Below, in pieces: positions 1 to 7,595 of a stretch of 64,000 nt of DNA (position 1 is its first letter; the number at the start of each line of letters is the position of its first letter). The notes under the pieces were generated by a model that saw only the letters and a program-made list of their open reading frames with translations, had not been told where the DNA came from and ran no database searches. Source of the DNA: Nocardioides allogilvus (lineage in GTDB: Bacteria > Actinomycetota > Actinomycetes > Propionibacteriales > Nocardioidaceae). The DNA lies in contig NZ_PZYX01000002.1 in NCBI RefSeq assembly GCF_003047285.1, forward strand, positions 248,001 through 312,000. Direction: 5' to 3'. The position numbers and the translations under genes are program-made.

Positions 1-252
1 GAGGCGATGATGCGCCGGGCCACGGGACCCGTGACCCCCAAGCTGTCCGGTCGCGAGGACGAGGTGCTGACCCTGCTCGCGGACGGTCTGGGCACCGGGG
101 AGATCGCCTCCCGGCTCTTCATGAGCGAGTCCACGGCGAAGACCCACATCACGCACATCTACCAGAAGCTCGGCGCCGCCAACCGCGCCCAGGCGCTGGT
201 CGCGGCCATGCGCATGGGGCTCCTGGACCACGTCGCGACGCAGCGGTTCTGA
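1..252 (+). CDS. LuxR/NarL-type response regulator, C-terminal part (5' end outside window)
   Basis: The reading frame is already open at the left edge, so only the last 83 residues of a longer protein are visible. They form a LuxR-type helix-turn-helix: the conserved entry SGREDEVLTLLADGL, the turn GEIASRLFMSE and the recognition helix STAKTHITHIYQKLG. In the NarL/FixJ family this DNA-binding domain follows a phosphorylatable receiver domain, which would lie to the left of the window. The gene ends 197 bp before two Flp pilin genes on the same strand, so a role in controlling the pilus or other surface genes is possible but not shown. Confidence 0.85.
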   Translation, partial: EAMMRRATGPVTPKLSGREDEVLTLLADGLGTGEIASRLFMSESTAKTHITHIYQKLGAANRAQALVAAMRMGLLDHVATQRF

Positions 253-449
253 CCGGCCGGCCGGACGCACACGTCTGGACCACCCGGTCCAGTCCAGTGG
301 GTTGCGTCACGGTAGTCAAAAGGGACTAGGCGGTCCCGACCGATCATCCGATTCGCAGACGCCGCCCCTCGGACAGACTTCTTCTTGTCGGGTCTGGTGC
401 CTGACGGGCCAAGACTCTCCACCATTCATCACACACAAGGGATATCGAA

Positions 450-632
450 ATGATCCAGTTCCTCAGCCTCATGCTCAACGCTCGCCGTGACGACGAGAAG
501 GGCGCCACCGCCGTCGAGTACGGCCTCATGGTCGCGCTGATCGCCGCCGCCATCATCCTCACCGTCGGCCTCCTCGGCGACGAGCTCGTCAAGCTGTTCA
601 CCGAGGTCACCACGGGTATGCAGGGCCGCTGA
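450..632 (+). CDS. Flp family type IVb prepilin
   Basis: A 60-residue Flp-type prepilin, the major subunit of tight-adherence (Tad) pili. A charged leader (ARRDDEKG) precedes the prepilin peptidase site G/ATAVEYGL. The conserved Glu and Tyr of mature Flp subunits are present, followed by one hydrophobic segment (LMVALIAAAIILTVGLL) that is both membrane anchor and pilus core. An AAGGGA ribosome-binding site lies 8 bp before the ATG. A second pilin gene follows 76 bp downstream. The tadA/B/C assembly genes are not in the window and may lie to the left. Length and motif fit the family well. Confidence 0.9.
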   Translation: MIQFLSLMLNARRDDEKGATAVEYGLMVALIAAAIILTVGLLGDELVKLFTEVTTGMQGR

Positions 633-708
633 TCCAACACCTGGGGCCGGTGTCCGCGTTCACACGCGGATGCCGGCCCTCGGTACGTTCCGGCCCAAGG
701 AGTGAGCA

Positions 709-873
709 ATGACGATGACCCGCAAGCATGACGAGGACGGCGCGACCGCCGTCGAGTACGGCCTGATGGTCGCGATGATCGCCGCTGCGATCATCGTCTC
801 CGTCGGCCTGTTCGGCGAGGAAGTCCTCGCCCTGTTCCAGGAGATCCCCCCGCAGCTCGGCCGCAACATCTGA
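709..873 (+). CDS. Flp family type IVb prepilin, second copy (54 aa)
   Basis: A short 54-residue prepilin. It starts at an ATG placed 6 bp after a strong AAGGAG (697-702). The leader RKHDEDG is followed by ATAVEYGL, nearly the same processing site as in the pilin upstream, and by the hydrophobic core MVAMIAAAIIVSVGLFG. The two pilins agree over the leader and N-terminal helix and differ in their tails. This looks like a tandem duplication giving a major and a minor subunit or alternatives, which is inference. The stop lies 2 bp from the stop of the convergent M48 protease gene. Confidence 0.88.
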   Translation: MTMTRKHDEDGATAVEYGLMVAMIAAAIIVSVGLFGEEVLALFQEIPPQLGRNI

Positions 874-875
874 GG

Positions 876-2096
876 TCAGTCCTCGGTCGCGAGCGCCAAC
901 CGCTCCAACACCGTGGGGTGACTCCCCCACCACCACTGCAGCCACACAGGCGGCGTCGGATCCGCCAGCGAGCGCAGTGCCAACAACTTCTGCATCTCCA
1001 CGAAGGCGACCGGGTCCCCGGTCGCCTTCAGCGCTTCCACGTCCGCGCGCGTCTCGATCTGCCGGCTGACGCCGTTCTCCAGCGGACTCGCCGCGAGCGT
1101 CGCCCACACGCTGAGCGCCAGCACGAGGGGCACGATCCGCGGATCAGCCAGGCCCGGTCGGCCGCGTCTGCGACGGGTGGTGACGACCAGTCCCAGCAGG
1201 CCGACTCCGGCGGCCCCTCCCAGGGCGCCCAGCGCCGTACCGATCACGACGTCGCCGTGCGCCGCGTGCGCCAGCTCGTGGGAGATCACCGACAGGGCCT
1301 CGTCTCGCGGCAGCGACTCGACCAGGTTGTCGTAGACGACCACCCGCCTGGTGTTGCCGATGCCGGAGACGTAGGCATTGAGCGTGGTCGTACGCCGAGA
1401 CGCGTCCGCGACGAGCACGTCGTCGAGCCGTACTCCCTGCTGGTCCGCGAGCACGAAGATCTCCGACCTGAGCCCGGGGTCGGTCAGCGGCGTGAAGTCG
1501 TTGAACAGGGGCTCGACGACGAGCGGATAGATGAAGGAGCCGAGCACCACGAGCGCCCCGACGAGTCCCCCCGCGATCGCCGGCCAGGCGCGACGCCAGC
1601 GTCGTGCGACACCGAGGAGCACGAGCAGCCCGACCGACGTGGTGACCACGGCGACCACCTCGCTCGTCGCCACGTCGCGTGCATATCCGACCCACGTCTG
1701 GGTGCTCAGACCGTTGGCCAACCGGTGCCGTTGCAGCATCACGCTGCACGGCAGGGTCGCCAGCCGACCGAGCAGGCTGATCGCGAGCACGCCGAGCACG
1801 ACCTTCGCCCACCAGCGGCCGGGCAGCCGCTCCATCAGCCGCTCGCCCCAGCGGGTGAACCCGAGCGCCGACGCCACCACGAGGGTGATGGCGAGTGACA
1901 GCAGGCTCCACCGACGGGCCCAGGCTGCGTAGTCCTCGCCGCGCCTGATCTGCTCGGCCGTGAACACCGTCTCGGGTCGTACGGCGCTGGGCGCACCACC
2001 CGGCACCGGCTGCCACGGCACCCAGAGCGCCGCCACGACGACGAACCCGACCACCGCGACCAGCGTCACGGTGAGCGCGCAGCGGCGAGCGGTCAC
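876..2096 (-). CDS. M48 family (Ste24/HtpX-type) membrane zinc metalloprotease
   Basis: A multi-spanning membrane protease of the Ste24 type. The zinc motif HELAHAAHGD sits near residue 273, with a likely third ligand Glu in ETRADVEAL near residue 346. Hydrophobic segments lie at the N terminus, before the catalytic domain and directly after HELAH. The chosen start is a GTG at 2096 that overlaps the TGA of the upstream protease gene as GTGA, giving 406 residues and translational coupling. An upstream ATG (2126) would add 10 residues inside that gene. Ste24-type enzymes cut membrane or secreted peptides at the cytoplasmic face; the substrate here is unknown. Confidence 0.85.
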   Translation of the reverse strand: MTARRCALTVTLVAVVGFVVVAALWVPWQPVPGGAPSAVRPETVFTAEQIRRGEDYAAWARRWSLLSLAITLVVASALGFTRWGERLMERLPGRWWAKVVLGVLAISLLGRLATLPCSVMLQRHRLANGLSTQTWVGYARDVATSEVVAVVTTSVGLLVLLGVARRWRRAWPAIAGGLVGALVVLGSFIYPLVVEPLFNDFTPLTDPGLRSEIFVLADQQGVRLDDVLVADASRRTTTLNAYVSGIGNTRRVVVYDNLVESLPRDEALSVISHELAHAAHGDVVIGTALGALGGAAGVGLLGLVVTTRRRRGRPGLADPRIVPLVLALSVWATLAASPLENGVSRQIETRADVEALKATGDPVAFVEMQKLLALRSLADPTPPVWLQWWWGSHPTVLERLALATED

Positions 2097-3400
2097 GGGC
2101 GGAGCCCCCTGAGCCGGACCTGCCACCCCCGGAGCACCTCACCCGGGGTCAGTCCCACCGACGCCAGAGCGCGGCGCGTGGTCGCACCGTCCGATGCCTC
2201 GTCGTAGACCCGGACCAGGCCGCGCTCGCCGACCCGGGCAGCGACCTCGACACAGGCGAGCCAGGCCAGCTCGTAGGCGGCCTCGAGACTGTCGGACGAG
2301 GTGTCGAACTCGGCGACGCCGGGTAGGTGGTCGGGCACCCCGTCGCGGCGCACGAGCGCGCGCGCCCGGGCAGCCGTCGTGCTCAACGGCAGCCCGATGT
2401 CGCGCAGGGCGACGTAGTCGGCGAAGCCTTCGAGCAGCCAGGGATCGAGGGAGACCGTGGTCGCGTCGGTGGCGACGTGCACGAGCTCGTGGCTGATCAC
2501 GACCTGCGCACCCGCGCCGCGCAGCCGCCCCGTGACCTCCGGGTTGACGAAGACCCGCACCGGCCCGCTCGTGCGCTGGGAGCCGTCGGCGGCGGCAGTG
2601 ACCGCGGCGATACCGGCATACGTCCCGTCAGCGACGTCGAGCGCGTCATCGAGCGCCTCGCTGCTCGCCGGCACCTCCAGGACGACCGAGGGGCGCCACT
2701 GCGGGAGCACGCCCCGGACGACGGGGACCGCTCGGCGGACCCGCTGGAGGTAGACGCGCGCCTCCCGGGCGGCCTGCTCGCCGGCTGCCATCACGAGGGC
2801 CCGGGGTGTACGCCGTATGACCAGCCGCTCACGCAGCCACAACGGCGAGATGCGGTCGCCGCCGCCCAGGCCGGTGATGGCGACGCGCCCGTCGTCGGGC
2901 GCGAACGCGACGAGCACCTCGGCGTGTGCCGGCTCCTCATCGAATCCGTCGATCGCCCAGGTCAGGTCGACGGCGGCGGTCCAGGAACCGTCCGGCGCGA
3001 CCGCCCCGACCTCGTCGACGTAGCGCGCCGACAGGTCGACGAGTCCGAGCTCGCGCGCGTTGTCGGCGACTGCCCTCAGGAGCCCGACGGACGCAGGATC
3101 GTCCGGACGCCCGAGCTCGGCAGCGGCGTCGGGGTGACCTGCAGCCAGGGCCCGGACGAGGTCCTGGACGACGGCCGCCGCAGCGCCCGCCTGCGCCGTC
3201 GGCGCAGCCGAGTCGTCGGAGAGGTCGGCCCGGTAGGGCTCGTCGCCACCGACGAGCCAGACGCCTGCTGCGACCAGCCCCACACACAGCGAAAGACCGG
3301 CCACCCACCAACGTGGGCGACCGGTCTTCGAGGTCGGGCGATCAGCCAGGGCGAACCGCGCCGACGTAAGGCATGGAGTGGAGACCGGAGACGGCCACAC
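2093..3400 (-). CDS. Membrane-anchored gluzincin-type metallopeptidase
   Basis: A protein of up to 435 residues with one N-terminal membrane segment (VAGLSLCVGLVAAGVWLV, about residues 33-50), a long extracytoplasmic region, and a C-terminal catalytic domain with HELVH at 304-308 and EGFADY 20 residues later. The Glu (residue 324) is placed like the third zinc ligand of MA-clan peptidases. The exact family is not clear. The first start (GTG, 3400) overlaps the NlpC/P60 gene by 59 bp; a GTG at 3304 would remove the cytoplasmic tail, so the start is uncertain. It is coupled by a GTGA overlap to the M48 protease downstream, suggesting the two work together at the envelope. Confidence 0.75.
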   Translation of the reverse strand: MWPSPVSTPCLTSARFALADRPTSKTGRPRWWVAGLSLCVGLVAAGVWLVGGDEPYRADLSDDSAAPTAQAGAAAAVVQDLVRALAAGHPDAAAELGRPDDPASVGLLRAVADNARELGLVDLSARYVDEVGAVAPDGSWTAAVDLTWAIDGFDEEPAHAEVLVAFAPDDGRVAITGLGGGDRISPLWLRERLVIRRTPRALVMAAGEQAAREARVYLQRVRRAVPVVRGVLPQWRPSVVLEVPASSEALDDALDVADGTYAGIAAVTAAADGSQRTSGPVRVFVNPEVTGRLRGAGAQVVISHELVHVATDATTVSLDPWLLEGFADYVALRDIGLPLSTTAARARALVRRDGVPDHLPGVAEFDTSSDSLEAAYELAWLACVEVAARVGERGLVRVYDEASDGATTRRALASVGLTPGEVLRGWQVRLRGLRP

Positions 3401-4334
3401 CGGTGCCGGGGTTGGCTGCGTGCACGATCATGCCGTTGCCGATGTACATGCCGACGTGGCTGATCGGGCTGTAGTAGAAGACCAGGTCGCCGGGCTGCAG
3501 CGCACTCGCGGAGATGTGCGGGCCGGAGCCGTACTGCGCGCTTGACGAGTGCGGGAGACCGACACCGGCCGCGCCCCAGGCGCGCATGGTGAGGCCCGAG
3601 CAGTCGAAGGCGTTGTCGCCGGTGGCGCCGTAGACGTAGGCGTCGCCGACCTGGGCCATGGCGTAGGAGATCGCCGCTGCGGCCCTGCCGGAGGCGGGCA
3701 CCGAGGCGGGCATGCGCGTGGTCTCGGAGCGCGACGAGGTCATCAGACGCTCACGCTCCTCGGCCTCGAGGTCGGCCAGCAGGTCTTCGGCTTCCTCGAG
3801 CTTCGTGTCGATCGTCTTCTTCTCGGCTGCGAGGTCGTCGGTGGTCTCCGCGATCTCGGCGGCACGATCGGCCGTGGCGTCGCGGCGCAGGTCGAGGGCC
3901 TCGAGCTCGGTCGAGTAGGCGTCGAACATGTTGTCCTGCAGGGAGTTGAAGCCCGACATGGTCGAGAGCTGCCCCAGGAAGGCACCCGGGTCGTCGGACA
4001 CGACGACCTGGCCGACGGTGGAGATCGACTCACCCTGGTAGCCGCGCAGGATCGAGTCAGCCACCTCGCCCCGGACCGCGTCGAGCCTGGCGCTCTGGCG
4101 CTGCTCGTCGCTGCGGAGGGCCGACAGGTCCTTGCGGAGGTCGGCGAGGTCGAGCTTGGCGTCGTTGTATCGCTCCGAGGCCTGCTCCGCCTCGTGGTAG
4201 AGCCGGTCGACCTTGGCCTGGACATCCTTGATGTCCGGGTCAGCCTGGGCCGGTGAAACGGGGATGATTCCGATGGCGGCAATCGCGGTGATTCCCAGCA
4301 AGGCGCTGCCGAGTCGCATCCGGTCGTGATTCAC
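3342..4334 (-). CDS. NlpC/P60 family peptidoglycan endopeptidase with N-terminal coiled coil (RipA-like)
   Basis: Secreted cell-wall hydrolase of 330 residues. The GTG start at 4334 follows GGGAGA by 10 bp and opens a signal peptide (LLGITAIAAIGIIPVSPAQA). Residues 35-195 are rich in charged heptads, as in the regulatory coiled coil of RipA-type enzymes. The C-terminal NlpC/P60 domain has Cys245 in DCSG, His293 in SHVGMYIG and His305 in IVHAAN, a complete Cys-His-His triad. Such enzymes cut the D-Glu to meso-DAP stem-peptide bond during cell separation and remodelling. Its leader carries a c-di-AMP riboswitch, consistent with control by cell-wall or osmotic state. The metalloprotease genes follow on the same strand. 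Confidence 0.92.
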   Translation of the reverse strand: MNHDRMRLGSALLGITAIAAIGIIPVSPAQADPDIKDVQAKVDRLYHEAEQASERYNDAKLDLADLRKDLSALRSDEQRQSARLDAVRGEVADSILRGYQGESISTVGQVVVSDDPGAFLGQLSTMSGFNSLQDNMFDAYSTELEALDLRRDATADRAAEIAETTDDLAAEKKTIDTKLEEAEDLLADLEAEERERLMTSSRSETTRMPASVPASGRAAAAISYAMAQVGDAYVYGATGDNAFDCSGLTMRAWGAAGVGLPHSSSAQYGSGPHISASALQPGDLVFYYSPISHVGMYIGNGMIVHAANPGTGVAVSGLHSMPYVGAVRPG

Positions 4335-4360
4335 GAGCGGGTGTTCTCCCTTGTGTGTCG

Positions 4361-4480
4361 TACGTCTACCGGGTGAGCTGACGGGTTCGGGCACGACATG
4401 CCCTACGCCTCCTCCGCATGCGCGAGCGCATGTCCTTGGAGGCGATTCACCCCAGACGGGAAGTGGTTCCCCGGCTCCGA
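4361..4480 (-). promoter_or_regulatory. c-di-AMP (ydaO/yuaA) riboswitch upstream of the NlpC/P60 gene
   Basis: Read on the minus strand, the leader contains in order GGAGCCGGGGAACC, GGGGTGAATCGC, GTAGGGC, CCGAACCCGTCAGCTCACC and CGGTAGACG. These match the conserved blocks of the ydaO/yuaA aptamer, which binds cyclic di-AMP and in actinobacteria commonly precedes NlpC/P60 and resuscitation-factor genes. A variable stem (CATGCGCTCGCGCATG) sits in the middle. It ends 27 nt before the start codon. Known members switch expression off when c-di-AMP is high; the mechanism here (termination or RBS masking) is not visible. Confidence 0.88.
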
Positions 4481-4567
4481 TCCACTGACCGGGGGGTCAA
4501 CGGATCGAACTCGACGCGGTGCTCGCGCGGACCCGAGTGGCCCACTTCCACGATCACCTGAGGGGTC

Positions 4568-4573
4568 AGCGTA
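4568..4573 (-). promoter_or_regulatory. Possible -10 box (TACGCT) for the riboswitch-NlpC transcript
   Basis: On the minus strand GGACTACGCTGACC offers a TACGCT -10 hexamer about 90 bp before the aptamer, which would give a leader of roughly 230 nt. No convincing -35 is seen. A TACGCTGA also lies upstream of the L,D-transpeptidase gene at 23.2 kb. The rest of 4481-4670 holds nothing else I can identify. Confidence 0.35.
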
Positions 4574-4670
4574 GTCCGCCCCCGGCACTGCTGCCAATCT
4601 CCGTCCCGATGCAGACCGCGTGTCGTTGCTGTGGTGTGGCTCACGTGACTGATGGGGCGTCGAGGCCGGA

Positions 4671-4877
4671 TCAGGCCGATTCCACGATGGGTCCCGTGAC
4701 CGGCTGGACCAGCCGCAGTGGTGGCACGAGGCCGCCATCGGCCAGCGCCTCGAGGGCGCGGCGTTCGTCGTCGTCGAAGGTGAGCTCGGGCGGTGGCCCC
4801 AGCAGCACGGTGACCACGCAGTCGTGGCAGGCCAGTCCCCGCACCAGGCAGCTGTCGCAATCGATTCGTGTCGTCAT
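4671..4877 (-). CDS. Small Cys-rich conserved-type protein (68 aa), function unknown
   Basis: A 68-residue acidic protein starting MTTRIDCDSCLVRGLACHDC. The four cysteines, spaced CxxC-x6-CxxC, suggest a small zinc- or iron-binding knuckle at the N terminus; a hydrophobic stretch VVTVLLGPPPELTF follows, then a helix rich in Glu and Ala. No known family is recognised. It lies between the zinc-ribbon gene and the riboswitch-controlled hydrolase gene on the same strand. The frame is supported by codon bias and by the clustered cysteines, but there is no strong ribosome-binding site. Confidence 0.6.
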   Translation of the reverse strand: MTTRIDCDSCLVRGLACHDCVVTVLLGPPPELTFDDDERRALEALADGGLVPPLRLVQPVTGPIVESA

Positions 4878-4936
4878 GTGACGCACCGTGCCACCGAGCA
4901 CCGACAACGGCCGGTCGCGAGCGACCGGAGGCGTGT

Positions 4937-5206
4937 TCAGCCAGGGTTGGTGGTGGGGTCCTCGCCGAGCAGGGCCGCCTCGTTGCGGTCCACGATCTCG
5001 ATGGCGTCGTCGCGCCCGCACCAGCGGCACGACACCGACTCCACGGACTCGCCCCTGACCTCGGTGGACTCCACCGCGTGATCGCCGGCCAGGTCGAAGT
5101 GCCAGAACTCGGTCGTGCGCCGTGTGCGGGTCACGTCGAAGCGGGTCAGGTTGCCGCAACCGCCGCAGCGCCAGCGGTGGGACGAGGTCGGCAGTTCTGT
5201 GGTCAC
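4937..5206 (-). CDS. Small zinc-ribbon-like protein (89 aa), function unknown
   Basis: An 89-residue protein with two Cys pairs, CGGC near residue 14 and CRWC near residue 60, the layout of a zinc ribbon. The segment between them (TRFDVTRTRRTTEFWHFD) is basic and aromatic, as in nucleic-acid or protein-binding ribbons. The start ATG lies 62 bp from the divergent nuclease gene, so the two share a short promoter region. Its neighbours give no firm clue to its role. Confidence 0.65.
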   Translation of the reverse strand: MTTELPTSSHRWRCGGCGNLTRFDVTRTRRTTEFWHFDLAGDHAVESTEVRGESVESVSCRWCGRDDAIEIVDRNEAALLGEDPTTNPG

Positions 5207-5255
5207 GGATCCAGCCTAGTGGCGCGGCGTCCCCGACGATGTCGGTGGTCGGACC

Positions 5256-5261
5256 TAGCGT
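5256..5261 (+). promoter_or_regulatory. Leaderless-type -10 box (TAGCGT) of the exonuclease/GIY-YIG gene
   Basis: TAGCGT ends 7 nt before the ATG at 5269, and there is no purine-rich ribosome-binding site. This TAnnnT-to-start spacing is the hallmark of leaderless mRNAs in actinobacteria and decides the start of the downstream gene. The same hexamer with the same 7-nt gap occurs before the gene at 28945. Confidence 0.5.
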
Positions 5262-5268
5262 CGTGGAC

Positions 5269-7044
5269 ATGACCACCGCAGCAACCACCTCCCGATGGGA
5301 GGCCCAGCGCAGCTTCGACGAGCTGGGCCGGCCGCTGCGCGACATCACCTTCTGCGTGGTCGACCTCGAGACGACGGGTGGATCTGCGGCGGCGGGGTCG
5401 ATGATCACCGAGATCGGGGCGGTCAAGGTCCGCGGCGGAGAGGTGCTCGGCGAGTTCCAGACCCTGGTCAACCCGCATGCGGCGATCCCGCCGTTCATCG
5501 CCGTGCTCACCGGCATCACCAACTCGATGGTCAGCGACGCGCCCTCCATCGATTCCGCCCTCCCGGCGTTCCTGGAGTTCGCCGCCGGCAGCGTGCTGGT
5601 GGCCCACAACGCCCCCTTCGACGTCGGCTTCCTGCGCCACTTCGCCAGCGCCCAGGACCTGGCGTGGCCCGCCTTCGAGGTGCTCGACACGGCCAAGCTC
5701 GCCCGCCGCGTGATCACCCGCGACGACGCGCCCAACTGCAAGCTCTCCTCGCTCGCCCAGCTGTTCAACGCGACCACGACCCCCAACCACCGTGCCCTGT
5801 CCGACGCGCGCGCGACCGTCGACGTGCTGCACGGACTGATGGAGCGACTGGGCGGTGTCGGCGTCCACACCCTCGAGGAGCTCCAGACCTTCACCTCCCG
5901 GGTCTCCACCGCCCAGCGCCGCAAGCGCCACCTGGCCGAAGGACTGCCGCACGCCCCCGGCGTCTACCTCTTCCGCGACGACCGCGCGCGCGTCCTCTAC
6001 GTCGGCACGTCCAAGGACCTGCGCAGCCGGGTGCGCACCTACTTCACCGCGTCCGAGACCCGCACCCGGATGGGCGAGATGGTCGGATTGGCCGAGTCGG
6101 TCTCCACCATCACCTGCGCCACCCCGCTCGAGGCCGAGGTCCGCGAGCTGCGCCTGATCGCCGAGCACAAGCCGAAGTACAACCGCCGCTCCCGCTTCCC
6201 GGAGAAGATGCACTTCGTCAAGCTCACCCGCGAGCCCTGGCCGCGACTGTCCCTGGTGCGTCGCGTGCTCGACGACGACGCCGATTATCTCGGCCCGTTC
6301 TCGTCGAAGAAGTCTGCCGACAAGTGCCTGGCCGCCCTGCACGAGACGTTCCCCGTCCGGCAGTGCTCCGACCACATCGGGGTCAATCCCTCCCGCACCC
6401 CCTGCGTCCTCGCCGAGATGGGGCGATGCCTGTCCCCCTGCGACGGCAGCGCCGACCCGACGACCTATGCCGCGGTCGTCCGGCAGCTGCGCGACACCTT
6501 GCTCCATCGGCCTGACGAGGTCGTCGATGCCATCCAGCGACGGATGACCGCCCTGGCCGACCTGGATCGCTTCGAGGAGGCCGGAGTGCACCGCGACCGG
6601 CTCGCCACCTTCGTGCGAGCGGCCGCGCGCACCCAGCGGCTCTCCGCCCTCACCGGGTGCCCCGAGGTCGTAGCAGCGCGCCGCGAGGACGACGGGCGCT
6701 GGGCAGTCCACATCGTGCGGCACGGCCGGCTGGTCGCTGCGGGCGTCATCCCCTCAGGCGCCGACGCACACCACTACGTCCACCAGCTTCGCGCGAGCGC
6801 GGAGACGGTGATCGATGCGCCGGGCCCGGTCCCGGCAGCCACCGCCGAGGAGACCGAGAAGGTGCTCCGCTGGCTGGAGGCGCCAGGCATCCGCCTCGTC
6901 GACGTGGCCGGCGAGTGGGCCTGCCCCGTCGGCGGGGCGACGCGCCATCTGTCGGTCTACGACGCGGTCGAGGCGTCCCGGCTGTCACTGGTGCCCTTCG
7001 ACGAGCAGCGCCTGCCGTCCGCCGTCCACCAGCCCGCGCGCTGA
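5269..7044 (+). CDS. DEDDh 3'-5' exonuclease fused to a UvrC-type GIY-YIG nuclease domain
   Basis: A 591-residue two-nuclease protein. The N-terminal third is a DnaQ-like DEDDh exonuclease: FCVVDLETTG (Asp32, Glu34), HNAPFDVGFL (Asp118) and HRALSDA (His174, Asp179). From about residue 228 a UvrC/Cho-like GIY-YIG domain follows: GVYLFRDDRARVLYVGTSKD with the catalytic Arg region LRSRVRTYF. The C-terminal half resembles the middle of UvrC, including a conserved Cys cluster (QCSD, TPCVLAEMGRCLSPC) and a UVR-like DRFEEAGVHRDRL. The UvrC endonuclease V-like and HhH domains are missing. Such fusions are widespread in actinobacteria and are presumed to act in DNA repair. The start is fixed by a leaderless-type -10 box. 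Confidence 0.9.
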   Translation: MTTAATTSRWEAQRSFDELGRPLRDITFCVVDLETTGGSAAAGSMITEIGAVKVRGGEVLGEFQTLVNPHAAIPPFIAVLTGITNSMVSDAPSIDSALPAFLEFAAGSVLVAHNAPFDVGFLRHFASAQDLAWPAFEVLDTAKLARRVITRDDAPNCKLSSLAQLFNATTTPNHRALSDARATVDVLHGLMERLGGVGVHTLEELQTFTSRVSTAQRRKRHLAEGLPHAPGVYLFRDDRARVLYVGTSKDLRSRVRTYFTASETRTRMGEMVGLAESVSTITCATPLEAEVRELRLIAEHKPKYNRRSRFPEKMHFVKLTREPWPRLSLVRRVLDDDADYLGPFSSKKSADKCLAALHETFPVRQCSDHIGVNPSRTPCVLAEMGRCLSPCDGSADPTTYAAVVRQLRDTLLHRPDEVVDAIQRRMTALADLDRFEEAGVHRDRLATFVRAAARTQRLSALTGCPEVVAARREDDGRWAVHIVRHGRLVAAGVIPSGADAHHYVHQLRASAETVIDAPGPVPAATAEETEKVLRWLEAPGIRLVDVAGEWACPVGGATRHLSVYDAVEASRLSLVPFDEQRLPSAVHQPAR

Positions 7045-7050
7045 GGAGCG

Positions 7051-7329
7051 TCAGTCCAGCCCGAGCGAGAAGGCCGACTCCAGGTCATGGCGCGAGAAGG
7101 TGCGGAACGCGATGTGCGTCTCGGTGGACGTGACGCCCTCCACCTTGTTCAGTGAGTCGGCGACGACGGCGGCGATGTCCTCGTGCTTGCTGACCCGGAT
7201 CATCGCGATCAGGTCGATCTGGCCGGTCACCGAATAGACCTCACTGACGCCGTCCAGCGCCGCGATCGCCTCGGCGACCTCAGGGATGCGGGCGACGTCG
7301 GCCTTGACGAACACGATGGCAGTGATCAT
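7051..7329 (-). CDS. Stand-alone Lrp/AsnC ligand-binding (RAM) domain protein
   Basis: A 92-residue protein that is just the C-terminal ligand-binding domain of Lrp/AsnC regulators, without a helix-turn-helix. The start MITAIVFVKADVARIPEV is the first beta strand and helix of the fold; VSEVYSVTGQIDLIAMIRV and GVTSTETHIAFRTF are the other conserved strands, including the G-x-x-D turn that lines the effector pocket. Single-domain members form octamers or decamers that sense amino acids and may modify full-length Lrp proteins. It is convergent with the nuclease gene, 6 bp apart. An upstream in-frame extension lacks family similarity and was left out. Confidence 0.85.
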   Translation of the reverse strand: MITAIVFVKADVARIPEVAEAIAALDGVSEVYSVTGQIDLIAMIRVSKHEDIAAVVADSLNKVEGVTSTETHIAFRTFSRHDLESAFSLGLD

Positions 7330-7506
7330 GGGCGACACCGTACCGCCGCCTCGGCCCACCGAGCACTGAAGGCAGGGGTCGCCCGATCGGGTAGTGGATC
7401 TAGTCCTTTCGGGCCACCTCGGGTCATTTGCTCACGCACGAACCTCTTCCCTCTTTAGCGTGTCGACGTCTGCGTGCAATCAGGCCCTACGAGGGGAACT
7501 ATCGGG

Positions 7507-7595
7507 ATGTCACACATTGGTCTTGGACGTGTGTGCGGAGCGCGCACCTGCGCCGCCGTCGCACTCGCACTCGGCGCCTCACTGTTCGGGCTAGT
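7507..7595 (+). pseudogene. 5' fragment (signal peptide) of the IS-interrupted FN3 surface-protein gene
   Basis: An ATG at 7507 opens 29 codons of a classical signal peptide: a basic start MSHIGLGRVCGARTC and the hydrophobic core AAVALALGASLFGLV. It is then cut by the insertion element at 7596. As it stands the frame runs into the element and stops at TGA 7642-7644, giving a useless 45-residue peptide. Joining base 7595 to base 8711 restores GLV-PMASAAPSAP, including an Ala-Ser-Ala cleavage site, and the complete frame runs to 12716 (4095 bp, exactly 1365 codons). A GAGGGGA sequence precedes the ATG as a ribosome-binding site. Confidence 0.88.
7590..7595. repeat. Target-site duplication GCTAGT, left copy
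   Basis: GCTAGT directly borders the left end of the insertion element and recurs at the right end (8705-8710). It fits the NCTAGN target reported for IS481. Confidence 0.93.

Noticed and set aside
253-449. Possible c-di-GMP or other riboswitch before the pilin genes.
   Set aside because: No conserved aptamer blocks could be matched; only a short motif shared with 7.4 kb is seen.
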